A stretch of 47,579 nucleotides of DNA from an uncultured Spirochaetaceae bacterium (GTDB taxonomy: Bacteria; Spirochaetota; Spirochaetia; Sphaerochaetales; Sphaerochaetaceae). This document shows, piece by piece, positions 1-7,635 of this stretch. The position numbers and the translations under genes were made by a program. The DNA is taken from the NCBI GenBank assembly GCA_944389085.1, contig CALXLB010000002.1, positions 1-47,579 on the forward strand, given 5' to 3'. Each line of letters opens with the position of its first letter. The stretch's first letter is position 1. The notes below the pieces were generated by a model, which made no database searches, was not told the origin of the DNA, and saw only the letters and a list, made by a program, of their open reading frames with translations.

Positions 1-37
1 CTATGATTTCCGTGATGAACAAGCTCACGAAGATCAT
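1..37 (-). CDS. Start of an unidentified protein (partial, runs off the window)
   Basis: A minus-strand ATG at 37 is preceded by a strong Shine-Dalgarno (AGGAGG, complement of 44-49) six bases upstream. The visible product begins MIFVSLFITEII, which is hydrophobic and could be a membrane segment or a signal. It lies 56 bases downstream of nfnB on the same strand and could be the third gene of that operon. Only 12 codons are visible, so no family can be named. Plus-strand reading frames also cross this stretch but lack an equally good start. Confidence 0.4.
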   Translation of the reverse strand, partial: MIFVSLFITEII

Positions 38-93
38 CTTCACCCTCCTGACAAGAGGAGAAATGTATGAGGAGAAATCCTGATTCATATTTC

Positions 94-1590
94 TTATACT
101 TTCTCATTCTTTATAGTTGACTCCTGAAGATACTTATTGATGGCCGCAGCTGCTTTTCTGCCCTGCCCCATTGCCAGGATTACTGTAGCAGCTCCAAGCA
201 CGATATCACCTCCTGCGTAAACACCTTTGATGGAAGTCTCGCAGGTCTCTTCATTGACAATGAAATTGCCTCTTCTATTGGTATCTATACCAGGTGTTGT
301 CTTCTTGATCAGAGGATTGGAAGCATTGCCGATGGAAACAATAACTGTATCGTAATCAACAGTAAAATCCGAACCTGGAATCTCAACCGGTGAACGGCGT
401 CCAGATGCATCAGGCTCTCCGAGTTCGCACTTTCTGATCACTACACCTTTTACAAGGCCATTCTCATCACCGAGAATCTCCACAGGCTGCTGCAGAAGCC
501 GCAGATTGCACCCTTCCTCGACAGCATGCTCAATCTCTTCCTTTCTTGCCGGCATCTCCTCTCTTGAGCGACGATAGATGATATCAACAGTCTCTGCACC
601 AAGTCTTAAAGCCGTACGGGCTGCATCCATTGCAACGTTTCCACCGCCGAAGACAGCAACACGATGTGAATGGAAGAATGGAGTGAATGAATGAGATGAA
701 TCATAGGCCTTCATCAGATTCGAACGTGTCAGATACTCATTCGCAGAGAAGACAGAAACAAGATCCTCACCAGGGATTCCCATGAATTTAGGCAGCCCTG
801 CTCCAGTTCCCACGAATACAGCATCATAGCCGTCTTCCTCCATCAGTTCCTGGATAGTCCTGGTACGCCCGATAAGCACATTGCGCTCAAAATCAATTCC
901 CATAGCAGCAAGCTTCTCTATCTCTTTATCGACAAGACGCTTGGGAAGACGGAATTCAGGAATACCATAGCTGAGAACTCCACCCATCTTATGAAGAGCT
1001 TCAAAGACAGTGACGCTATGCCCGGCTCTTCGTACATCAGCAGCACATGCGATACTTGCAGGACCTGAACCGACAACGGCAACTCTCTTACCTGTCTCCG
1101 GTGCAATTTCAGGAATGGTCACATGCTCTGCTTCATGATCTGCGACAAATCTCTCAAGACGCCCGATGCCGACCGCCTTATCAACATCCTTCATCATCTT
1201 GCCGACGGTACAGAACTTCTGACACTGGTTCTCCTGAGGACAGACACGACCACAGATAGAAGGAAGAAGACTCGACTCCTGAATGACGGCAAGAGCTCCG
1301 CTGTAATCTTTCTCAGTGATTTTATGAATGAATGCAGGGATATCGATACCGACCGGGCAGCCTGCCACACATGGCTTATTGCGGCACTGCAGACAGCGAT
1401 TGGCCTCCACTAGCGCTTCATCTTCCGTATAGCCCAGCGCAACCTCATTCATGTTATGGATTCTCTCTTCAGGAGCCTGCACAGGCATATCCATATGCGG
1501 GATAGCAGCTCTCTCCTTCGCAGAGAGGTTCTCAGGCAGTGTTTTCAGCACATCCACAGCTTCTTTTTCTATCATCTCAGGTGTTTTCAT
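94..1590 (-). CDS. nfnB: NADPH-dependent glutamate synthase small-chain-like flavoprotein; probable NfnB
   Basis: This 498-residue protein belongs to the GltD family. The N-terminal ferredoxin-like part carries two cysteine clusters, C66/C69/C74/C78 and C113/C117/C123/C127, as expected for two [4Fe-4S] centres. A Rossmann FAD motif follows at about 168-183 (VAVVGSGPAS), and an NADP(H) motif (VAVFGGGNVAMDAAR) lies further on. The gene overlaps the upstream nfnA-like gene by four bases (ATGA). No glutamate synthase large subunit is adjacent. That pairing is typical of NfnAB, the cytoplasmic enzyme that couples NADH and reduced ferredoxin to NADP+ reduction by flavin-based electron bifurcation. 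The family is secure. The Nfn role is inferred from pairing and could instead be a glutamate synthase or sulfide dehydrogenase-type subunit. Confidence 0.85.
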   Translation of the reverse strand: MKTPEMIEKEAVDVLKTLPENLSAKERAAIPHMDMPVQAPEERIHNMNEVALGYTEDEALVEANRCLQCRNKPCVAGCPVGIDIPAFIHKITEKDYSGALAVIQESSLLPSICGRVCPQENQCQKFCTVGKMMKDVDKAVGIGRLERFVADHEAEHVTIPEIAPETGKRVAVVGSGPASIACAADVRRAGHSVTVFEALHKMGGVLSYGIPEFRLPKRLVDKEIEKLAAMGIDFERNVLIGRTRTIQELMEEDGYDAVFVGTGAGLPKFMGIPGEDLVSVFSANEYLTRSNLMKAYDSSHSFTPFFHSHRVAVFGGGNVAMDAARTALRLGAETVDIIYRRSREEMPARKEEIEHAVEEGCNLRLLQQPVEILGDENGLVKGVVIRKCELGEPDASGRRSPVEIPGSDFTVDYDTVIVSIGNASNPLIKKTTPGIDTNRRGNFIVNEETCETSIKGVYAGGDIVLGAATVILAMGQGRKAAAAINKYLQESTIKNEKV

Positions 1591-2438
1591 TTTTCAAACC
1601 CCAATTTAGAACAGATACCACCACGGCAGCTGTCGTTATCTTCCTTCTCCTGTGCCTTGTATGTACGCTGCCTCATCATAAGGTTATCCCAATTGACAAG
1701 GTGTCCATCAAATTCCGGACCATCGACACAGACGAACTTCATCTCTCCTCCGATATCTACGCGGCATCCACCACACATACCGGTACCATCAATCATGATT
1801 GAGTTGAGGGAAACTGTAACAGGTGTGTTATAAGCTTCTGCAGTCTTTGTGCAGAACTTCATCATCACAGCAGGGCCGATTGCCACAACATGATCCACAT
1901 TGCCCTCTTTAAGCATCCTCTCAAGAGGTACAGTCACAACACCCTTCTCACCATATGAACCATCATCAGTCACTATCGTGAGATTGGGATCAATTCCCCT
2001 CATCTTATCTTCCTCGATAATCAGGTCCTTGTTTCTTGCGCCGATAATCACACTGACTTTATTTCCAGCTGCTTTCATCGCCTGAGCAATCGGAAAAAGA
2101 GGTGCAACACCAATGCCTCCTCCGACACAGACAACGCGGCCATAATTCTCGATATGGGTAGGAGTTCCAAGCGGACCGAGGACATTCTCAATCGCCTCTC
2201 CCTCCTCGAGCTCAGCCAGAAGGAAAGTCGAAGCACCGACACGCTGGAATACTATAGTTATAGTGCCCTTCTCCGGATCTGCATCAGCAATAGTGAGCGG
2301 AATACGCTCATTGAAATCACCGCCTTTCTGTACAATCACAAACTGTCCGGCCTTTCTTTCACGGGCAATCATCGGAGCCTCTATCTCCATGCGGAAAACT
2401 TCAGGAGAAAGCTGCTCTTTTCTCACAATCCTGTACAT
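1587..2438 (-). CDS. nfnA: Ferredoxin-NADP reductase-type FAD/[2Fe-2S] subunit; probable NfnA
   Basis: This 283-residue protein resembles the FAD and [2Fe-2S] subunit of dihydroorotate dehydrogenase, sulfide dehydrogenase and Nfn. It has an N-terminal flavin barrel (GQFVIVQ ... ERIPLTIAD), an NAD-binding motif (CVGGGIGVAPLFPIA) and a cysteine cluster at C222/C225/C237 (MCGGC ... FVC) for the iron-sulfur centre. Two more cysteines sit in a short C-terminal tail. I place the start at 2438, where GAGG precedes MYRIVRKEQ, which fits the family N-terminus. The frame stays open up to 2540, but those 34 residues would lie upstream of the predicted promoter. It overlaps nfnB by ATGA and presumably forms a heterodimer with it in the cytoplasm. 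Confidence 0.85.
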   Translation of the reverse strand: MYRIVRKEQLSPEVFRMEIEAPMIARERKAGQFVIVQKGGDFNERIPLTIADADPEKGTITIVFQRVGASTFLLAELEEGEAIENVLGPLGTPTHIENYGRVVCVGGGIGVAPLFPIAQAMKAAGNKVSVIIGARNKDLIIEEDKMRGIDPNLTIVTDDGSYGEKGVVTVPLERMLKEGNVDHVVAIGPAVMMKFCTKTAEAYNTPVTVSLNSIMIDGTGMCGGCRVDIGGEMKFVCVDGPEFDGHLVNWDNLMMRQRTYKAQEKEDNDSCRGGICSKLGFEK

Positions 2439-2455
2439 AGCCACCTCTCGTCGTG

Positions 2456-2485
2456 AGTATAACGGAAAGCAGGCAAACCGCTCAA
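2456..2485 (-). promoter_or_regulatory. Promoter of nfnAB
   Basis: The minus strand shows TTGAGC (complement of 2480-2485), an 18-base spacer and TATACT (complement of 2456-2461). The predicted start lies about a dozen bases before the nfnA ATG at 2438, giving a very short leader that still contains the GAGG ribosome-binding site. Confidence 0.5.
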
Positions 2486-2555
2486 GGTAAGAAAAGAGAA
2501 AGAAACTTTGACATGAATAAGCACTTTTTGCGTATAGCATTACAGGAGGTTATAT

Positions 2556-3398
2556 TTGAAAGAAAAACAATTTGATCCTGTACTCCTTAAAATGGTTGAT
2601 GAACTCTGTATTGCTGACGACCCTGCATTTACCATCGTATTTGACAGAAACAATGAATGTACACAGTTCATGATACAGACCATTCTGGGCAGAAACGATC
2701 TCATAATAGAAAGCGTAAGAGCTGAGGCTGCTCTGAAGAATCCTTATGGACATTCTGTCCGTCTAGACATTCTTGCAATGGATTCAGCTGGCTCTTTAAT
2801 CGACATCGAAATGCAACGAAGCTTCCATGGCTGGGGCAATCTCTCAAAGCGAATGATCACTCATAGCTCAATGCTTGGTTCTCTTTCTCTAAAAAAGGGG
2901 AAGGATTACAGGTATGCCGATGAGCTGATAGTTATCTTCATCCTCGATGAAGACATTATGAAAAGAAATGAGCCAAGATATTTTTTCAGAATGATGGACA
3001 CAAAAGAACACCAGGAACTGAAAGAATGCAACCTTACATTCGTACTGGCAAATGGTAGCTATCGTGATACAATCGAAAGCGTAGAAAGCCGCTTCTACAG
3101 CGATCTATACGAAAAACGAATATCGAACATCAAATGTCCAGAAATGAGAGAAGGACTCAGCAAAGTTAAAGGAAATAAAGCAATGATAGAAAGAACATAC
3201 GGAATACTTGAGAAATATCAATCAAAATGGATGCAGGAAGGTATGCAGCAAGGTGTACATACTGGCAAAAAAGATGTTGCGATGAATATGCTGAAAAACA
3301 GGAAATATTCCTATTCAGAAATTGCTTCTCTGACAAAATTATCTATAAGCGAAATCAGCGAAATTGCTTCAGACATGAACAAAGGGAGCCATCGCTGA
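2556..3398 (+). CDS. Rpn family recombination-promoting nuclease / PD-(D/E)XK transposase-like protein
   Basis: This 280-residue protein begins with TTG at 2556, five bases after a strong AGGAGGT. Residues about 60-95 contain the PD-(D/E)XK core of the Rpn/YhgA family: RLDILAMDSAG followed by LIDIEMQR, with D, E and Q in the expected places. The next segment (RSFHGWGNLSKRMITH) is also typical of the family. Rpn proteins are DNA endonucleases reported to promote RecA-independent recombination. Multiple copies are common in spirochaetes and other gut bacteria. The C-terminal 40 residues (SYSEIASLTKLSISEISEIA) look like a short helix-turn-helix tail. No inverted repeats or target duplication mark it as a recent insertion. 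It is divergent from nfnAB and convergent with the hsp20 pair. Confidence 0.85.
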   Translation: MKEKQFDPVLLKMVDELCIADDPAFTIVFDRNNECTQFMIQTILGRNDLIIESVRAEAALKNPYGHSVRLDILAMDSAGSLIDIEMQRSFHGWGNLSKRMITHSSMLGSLSLKKGKDYRYADELIVIFILDEDIMKRNEPRYFFRMMDTKEHQELKECNLTFVLANGSYRDTIESVESRFYSDLYEKRISNIKCPEMREGLSKVKGNKAMIERTYGILEKYQSKWMQEGMQQGVHTGKKDVAMNMLKNRKYSYSEIASLTKLSISEISEIASDMNKGSHR

Positions 3399-3415
3399 CT
3401 CCCTTGATCGCCGGC

Positions 3416-3847
3416 TTATCTGCCAATTTTGATTTCAATCCTGCCTTTCTCAACTTTGCGGATACGAGGAATTGAAACGGTAAGAATACCATTCTTGCTT
3501 TCTGCCTCAGCACGCTCCGAATCGGCATCCTCAGGAAGCTTGAATGAACGTGAAAACTCAGGAAGATTGATTTCAGAGACTATCATATTCTTTTCCTCGC
3601 GTTCTCTGGCTCTTCTCTCTTTCCAGGTTTCTTCCGATGAGATAGTGAGAACATGATCCTTGATATGAACACGGACATCATTTTCGCTATATCCTGCAAC
3701 TTCAGCTTCAATGACATAGCTGTTCTCTGTCTCATAGATATCCACTGGTGGAATCTTTCTTGTAGCTGTATCACCGAAGAAATCAGTGAAGAATGTATCG
3801 AAATCTGCCAGCCTTGGCGCTGCTGTTCTTGTAATTACGTATCTCAT
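3416..3847 (-). CDS. Small heat-shock protein, Hsp20/alpha-crystallin family (second of pair)
   Basis: This 143-residue protein has the alpha-crystallin fold: IPPVDIYETENSYVIEAEVAGYSENDVRVHIKDHVLTISSE, then a core ending in NGILTVSIPR. An I-x-I type tail (RIEIKIGR) would mediate oligomerisation. It is an ATP-independent chaperone that binds unfolding proteins in the cytoplasm. The gene lies 52 bases downstream of a second hsp20 gene on the same strand, so the two are probably co-transcribed. AAGGAGAG precedes the ATG. A 9-bp stem-loop sits in the intervening space. Confidence 0.93.
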   Translation of the reverse strand: MRYVITRTAAPRLADFDTFFTDFFGDTATRKIPPVDIYETENSYVIEAEVAGYSENDVRVHIKDHVLTISSEETWKERRAREREEKNMIVSEINLPEFSRSFKLPEDADSERAEAESKNGILTVSIPRIRKVEKGRIEIKIGR

Positions 3848-3868
3848 CTCTTCTCTCCTTGGGTTTCC

Positions 3869-3891
3869 GGGGACGGAACTCCTCCGTCCCC
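3869..3891 (-). promoter_or_regulatory. Stem-loop between the two hsp20 genes
   Basis: A perfect 9-bp inverted repeat (GGGGACGGA / TCCGTCCCC, 5-base loop) separates the two hsp20 genes. On the minus-strand transcript no U-tract follows, so it does not look like a terminator. It may stabilise or process the transcript so that the two chaperones are made in different amounts. Confidence 0.5.
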
Positions 3892-3899
3892 TGTCTTGA

Positions 3900-4340
3900 T
3901 TACTTACCGATCTTGACTTCGATTCTCTTTGGCTGCTCTTCCGGAGTCTTCGGAAGTGTCACTGTGAGAATTCCATTCTCGAAATCTGCGCTGATTGCAT
4001 TCTCATCAAGTCCGTCAGGAAGGCTGAATGATCTTTCGAATGATGTATGTCTTCTCTCACGGATCAGGTATTTCTTGCCGTCTTCGTTTTTCTCACTTTC
4101 ATTCACTTCACCGGAAATATGAAGAACATGTTTATCAAGAGTAATCTTAACATCCTTCTCACTCCAGCCTGGCATCTCAGCCTTGATGATATACTTATCT
4201 GCAGTCTCTTCCACATCTACTGCAGGAATTCTCTGTGAGTAGTTATCCCATGCTCCAAGCATTGAATCAAAGAAATCATCGAAAAGGGAAAGATCCCTTC
4301 TTCCACTCCTGTCATTATATCTAGTTACATCGTTTGCCAT
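3900..4340 (-). CDS. Small heat-shock protein, Hsp20/alpha-crystallin family (first of pair)
   Basis: This 146-residue protein has the family layout: an N-terminal arm (RRDLSLFDDFFDSMLGAWDNY), an alpha-crystallin domain from about residue 38 (IPAVDVEETADKYIIKAEMPGW) ending in FENGILTVTLPK, and a C-terminal RIEVKIGK tail. It is similar in layout to the following hsp20 but clearly diverged in sequence. The two may co-assemble as IbpA/IbpB do. It is the promoter-proximal gene. The Shine-Dalgarno AAGGAGG is embedded in a small hairpin, and a sigma-54-like promoter lies upstream, which suggests stress regulation at two levels. Confidence 0.93.
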   Translation of the reverse strand: MANDVTRYNDRSGRRDLSLFDDFFDSMLGAWDNYSQRIPAVDVEETADKYIIKAEMPGWSEKDVKITLDKHVLHISGEVNESEKNEDGKKYLIRERRHTSFERSFSLPDGLDENAISADFENGILTVTLPKTPEEQPKRIEVKIGK

Positions 4341-4342
4341 CT

Positions 4343-4355
4343 TAAGGCCTCCTTA
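4343..4355 (-). promoter_or_regulatory. Hairpin covering the hsp20 Shine-Dalgarno
   Basis: Immediately upstream of the hsp20 ATG at 4340, the minus-strand RNA reads TAAGG-AGG-CCTTA: a 5-bp stem with a 3-base loop that contains the whole AAGGAGG ribosome-binding site. Small heat-shock genes often carry RNA thermometers of this kind. The stem is short, so its effect is an inference. Confidence 0.4.
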
Positions 4356-4396
4356 TATCTCTATTTTCATTGTCCCTTGTGGAACACCAATAACGA

Positions 4397-4413
4397 TGCA
4401 GAAGGTGTGCCAA
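4397..4413 (-). promoter_or_regulatory. Sigma-54-type (-24/-12) promoter of the hsp20 pair
   Basis: The minus strand reads TTGGCACACCTTCTGCA. This matches the RpoN consensus (TGGCAC, four variable bases, TTGCA), with exactly ten bases between the invariant GG and GC. The predicted start is near 4386, giving a leader of about 46 bases. No enhancer-binding activator gene is in the window. Confidence 0.5.
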
Positions 4414-4486
4414 CTTTTATAACTTATTACAACTAAACAAATTATACAAAGCATGCATTAAAGCTCAAACTTCTTATCCGGACATT

Positions 4487-4541
4487 ATTGACCTAGCAGA
4501 AACCAACTGGCCAACAAGTGGGTCATTATGACCCGGTCAAT
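4487..4541. repeat. Two nested inverted repeats upstream of the ybaK-like gene
   Basis: GGGTCAT-T-ATGACCC at 4520-4534 is a perfect 7-bp dyad. Outside it, ATTGACC at 4487-4493 matches GGTCAAT at 4535-4541 in inverted orientation. All four arms share the core GACC/GGTC, which looks like repeated operator half-sites. The stretch 4414-4584 holds no gene. Confidence 0.35.
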
Positions 4542-4584
4542 GGAAAAACTGGAATAATTTGGGACAGAGAGGTAATATCTGGCC

Positions 4585-5064
4585 ATGTCACTGGAAAAAG
4601 CACGAGAACATCTGGCAAAGTATGGAAAAGAAAAAGATATAATCCTCTTCGATCAATCAAGCGCGACTGTCAAAGAAGCAGCTGCAGATCTGGGGACAGA
4701 AGAAGGAAGGATTGCAAAGACAATGTCTTTCCTTCTCTCATCAGGTCCAATAGTCATAGTCGCTGCCGGAGATGGGAAGATAGACAACAGAAAGTTCAAA
4801 GACACATTTCATGAAAAAGCGAAAATGATTGGTCCTGAGGATGTTGAACATCTCACCGGCCATCCTGTAGGAGGCGTCTGTCCATTCGGAGTGAATGACG
4901 ATGTGAAAGTCTATCTAGATGAATCACTGAAACGCTTTGACTACGTCTACCCTGCTGCCGGGACTCCCAACAGTGCAATAAAACTGACCATCAGCGAGCT
5001 GGAAGAAACATCAGAATGCACAGCTTGGATTGATGTGACTAAGCTTCTGTCTTCACAGGCGTAA
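4585..5064 (+). CDS. YbaK/EbsC-type aminoacyl-tRNA editing protein
   Basis: This 159-residue protein matches the YbaK/prolyl-tRNA-synthetase editing domain. Visible features are the N-terminal SSATVKEAAADLGTEEGRIAKTMSFL segment with its conserved lysine, then AAGDGKIDNRKFK and the GHPVGGVCPFGV loop. Family members hydrolyse mischarged tRNA in trans, for example Cys-tRNA(Pro) or Ala-tRNA(Pro). The exact substrate cannot be read from sequence. ATG at 4585 follows AGAGAGGT at a rather long spacing. The last 26 bases overlap the convergent YkgJ-type gene. Confidence 0.85.
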   Translation: MSLEKAREHLAKYGKEKDIILFDQSSATVKEAAADLGTEEGRIAKTMSFLLSSGPIVIVAAGDGKIDNRKFKDTFHEKAKMIGPEDVEHLTGHPVGGVCPFGVNDDVKVYLDESLKRFDYVYPAAGTPNSAIKLTISELEETSECTAWIDVTKLLSSQA

Positions 5065-5668
5065 GAGCTGCAGGATCAGAGAAGAGACAGGCAAGGATAT
5101 TACCGACCCTGTCCATTTCTCTCTCGACAGCAGCTGGCAGAAGCTCTGTCTCCGCACTGTTTCCTTCCAGGTTTTCAAGCATCTCACCATAATCATTCAT
5201 CGGCTTGAAAGAAGAAGACAGAGAAGAGATATCAAAATGAGAAGCATTTCCATTGAAACGGCAATCTCTGAACTCCATCTCCCCGTTCTTTCCTTCAGAA
5301 AGACATGAATTGAACATTCTGCAGACAAGAGGTCGCTCATTGTAAATCATGCAATGATGGTCAGACCAGAAATCATAAAAAGGACAAGCAATTCTGGAGA
5401 GCACAACACCCTTCAGTCTTTCCTGAAGCTCTGACTTTCTCTTTCCGAAAAGAATAGCGACTGCAATGATCAAAGCCTCCGATGCAGTAACATCTGGAAT
5501 GAAATGCGCACAGCACTCTCCGCAACCAGCCTGGCACTTTACGCCAGTTTCTTCCGTGAATGAATCGAAATCAGGCTGCACAGAGTCATAAAAATCTCTC
5601 ACAGCTTCAAGTGCTCTGCCAACTTCAGTATCCTGAAGAATATCAATTGCTGTCTGAATATAATCCAC
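5039..5668 (-). CDS. YkgJ family cysteine-cluster protein
   Basis: This 209-residue protein has the YkgJ/zinc-or-iron cysteine cluster: CQAGCGECCAHF at about 45-56, then CPFYDFWSDHHCMIYNERPLVCRMFNSC at about 95-122. The family is thought to bind a metal or an iron-sulfur cluster, and its biochemical role is not established. The start is GTG at 5668. The 3' end overlaps the convergent YbaK-type gene by 26 bases. The C-terminal third shows no recognised motif. Confidence 0.8.
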   Translation of the reverse strand: MDYIQTAIDILQDTEVGRALEAVRDFYDSVQPDFDSFTEETGVKCQAGCGECCAHFIPDVTASEALIIAVAILFGKRKSELQERLKGVVLSRIACPFYDFWSDHHCMIYNERPLVCRMFNSCLSEGKNGEMEFRDCRFNGNASHFDISSLSSSFKPMNDYGEMLENLEGNSAETELLPAAVEREMDRVGNILACLFSDPAALTPVKTEA

Positions 5669-5764
5669 GCGCTTTTATATATCGGACAACAAGACTTAAC
5701 ACAAGAGGCAGTACGAACTAAACAATTATGACTGCATGAAAAGTCCATTCGATATCCTAATCTT

Positions 5765-7581
5765 TTTCAATCAGCAAAAGAGATAACATAACTACCAAGC
5801 TCCTTTTTCCGGACCGGTTGCCGAAGCGTGCCTGATTCCTCTGAGAGACAACATAACTCCCAAGCCCCTTTTGCTGAGGCCGCCACGGTAAAGCCACTTA
5901 ATTGCTCTAAGAGATAACGTAACTCCCAAGCGTCGTATGTGTATGTCATTCAGTCGTCCTCGCTTGATTACTCTAAGAGATAACATAACTCCCAAGCCCA
6001 AGGTTCATTTTGACCAGTGGCCGGGTAGCTTGATTACTCTAAGAGATAACATAACTCCCAAGCAGACCTTGCGTCCTCCGTTCGTAAGCTCAAGCTTGAT
6101 TACTCTAAGAGATAACATAACTCCCAAGCGCTCGCATTTCGCATTCTCCGGAGTGGCGCGCTTGATTACTCTAAGAGATAACATAACTCCCAAGCCCATG
6201 CGAAGCTTATGCCCTCAGAGGAGAAGCTTGATTACTCTAAGAGATAACATAACTCCCAAGCTATGTCTGGAGGAACTGGTGTTAATGCTGGGCTTGATTA
6301 CTCTAAGAGATAACATAACTCCCAAGCGAAACAGGTGGAATTGTTGCTGAACCTGTAGCTTGATTACTCTAAGAGATAACATAACTCCCAAGCTGAGCTA
6401 CACTAGACATTCCTCCAGCAACAGCTTGATTACTCTAAGAGATAACATAACTCCCAAGCCTAGCAAATGACCACTGAAGGAGCGTATCAGCTTGATTACT
6501 CTAAGAGATAACATAACTCCCAAGCACGAATACCATTACTAATACGTTCGGAGATGCTTGATTACTCTAAGAGATAACATAACTCCCAAGCACCACTAAT
6601 ACGGTTAATACGACTTTTGGAGCTTGATTACTCTAAGAGATAACATAACTCCCAAGCCTTGTTGGTTCAGTTCCTTATTGCACTAAAGCTTGATTACTCT
6701 AAGAGATAACATAACTCCCAAGCACCAGAATCAGAAGAAGAATCAAAAATACGGCTTGATTACTCTAAGAGATAACATAACTCCCAAGCATCGAGATGGT
6801 CTAAAAAAACAGATACACCGCTTGATTACTCTAAGAGATAACATAACTCCCAAGCATCACCCGGATTGACTCCAACGGGAAGCTTGCTTGATTACTCTAA
6901 GAGATAACATAACTCCCAAGCTTTGTGGTTTCTTAATCAGTATGTTGCTATGCTTGATTACTCTAAGAGATAACATAACTCCCAAGCCAGTATCGTGTTG
7001 ATTTTAAACCTATGATAGCTTGATTACTCTAAGAGATAACATAACTCCCAAGCAGGAGTTATTGCTTGTTTTACTTTATTTACGCTTGATTACTCTAAGA
7101 GATAACATAACTCCCAAGCGCCTCACAGCTCCCATCGGGCTGATTGTCGGCTTGATTACTCTAAGAGATAACATAACTCCCAAGCCTTCATCCATGCATA
7201 TAGGAAGGCTTGCACGCTTGATTACTCTAAGAGATAACATAACTCCCAAGCTGGAGGATATACCGTAACAAACTGCTGAGAGCTTGATTACTCTAAGAGA
7301 TAACATAACTCCCAAGCAGTCCGGGATATAGCTATCGGCTCCGTTCCGCTTGATTACTCTAAGAGATAACATAACTCCCAAGCCTCCGGAAGCGTCAGGG
7401 GCGTCTCGCCTGCGCTTGATTACTCTAAGAGATAACATAACTCCCAAGCCAGCAGTAATACCATTTCGCATCATTGAAAGCTTGATTACTCTAAGAGATA
7501 ACATAACTCCCAAGCGCGAGGATCCTTCCTTCCATCCGTAAAGGCGCTTGATTACTCTAAGAGATAACATAACTCCCAAGC
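5765..7581 (-). CRISPR. Type II-A CRISPR array, 28 repeats of 36 bp, 27 spacers
   Basis: Twenty-five repeats recur every 66 bases from 5962 to 7546: 36-bp repeat plus exactly 30-bp spacers. Three decayed copies precede them at 5765-5800, 5830-5865 and 5896-5931. In transcribed (minus) orientation each repeat begins GCTTGGGAGTTATGTTATC and ends in TCAAGC, so its ends are complementary (GCTTG/CAAGC). Three facts give the direction: decayed repeats lie at the low-coordinate end, csn2 and the leader at the high end, and the tracrRNA anti-repeat pairs with the minus-strand repeat. One spacer next to a decayed repeat (5801-5829) is 29 bp. Newest spacers should therefore be near 7545. No two spacers are identical by eye. 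Confidence 0.98.
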
Positions 7582-7635
7582 CTCTACAAGTGTTTTAAAT
7601 GAATGGTTTGAACACTTATTACCAATTTTGTTTAT
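7582..7635 (-). promoter_or_regulatory. CRISPR leader
   Basis: These 54 A/T-rich bases lie between the csn2 stop and the first repeat. On the minus strand the leader ends TTGTAGAG directly before the repeat, in the place where type II-A systems have a leader-anchoring sequence. It also contains a 7-bp inverted repeat, AAGTGTT/AACACTT (7588-7594 and 7611-7617). A crRNA promoter is expected here or in the csn2 end, but I see no convincing hexamer pair. Confidence 0.65.

Noticed and set aside
1..83. Plus-strand C-terminal gene fragments reading into 70 or 83
   Set aside because: Two plus frames are open here by chance length only; the minus-strand start with AGGAGG is better supported.
2556..3398. 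Recent transposon insertion because of the Rpn/transposase-like name
   Set aside because: No terminal inverted repeats or target-site duplication are visible; the gene has its own ribosome-binding site and intact frame.
4341..4584. CIRCE/HrcA operator upstream of hsp20
   Set aside because: No TTAGCACTC-N9-GAGTGCTAA element is present.
5937..7579. Open reading frames on both strands with the repeated peptides LITLRDNITPK and LGVMLSLRVIK
   Set aside because: They are translations of the 66-base CRISPR repeat-spacer unit (a multiple of three), not proteins.
5765..7581. Array transcribed on the plus strand
   Set aside because: The leader, decayed distal repeats, repeat start similar to other type II repeats and the anti-repeat orientation all support the minus strand.
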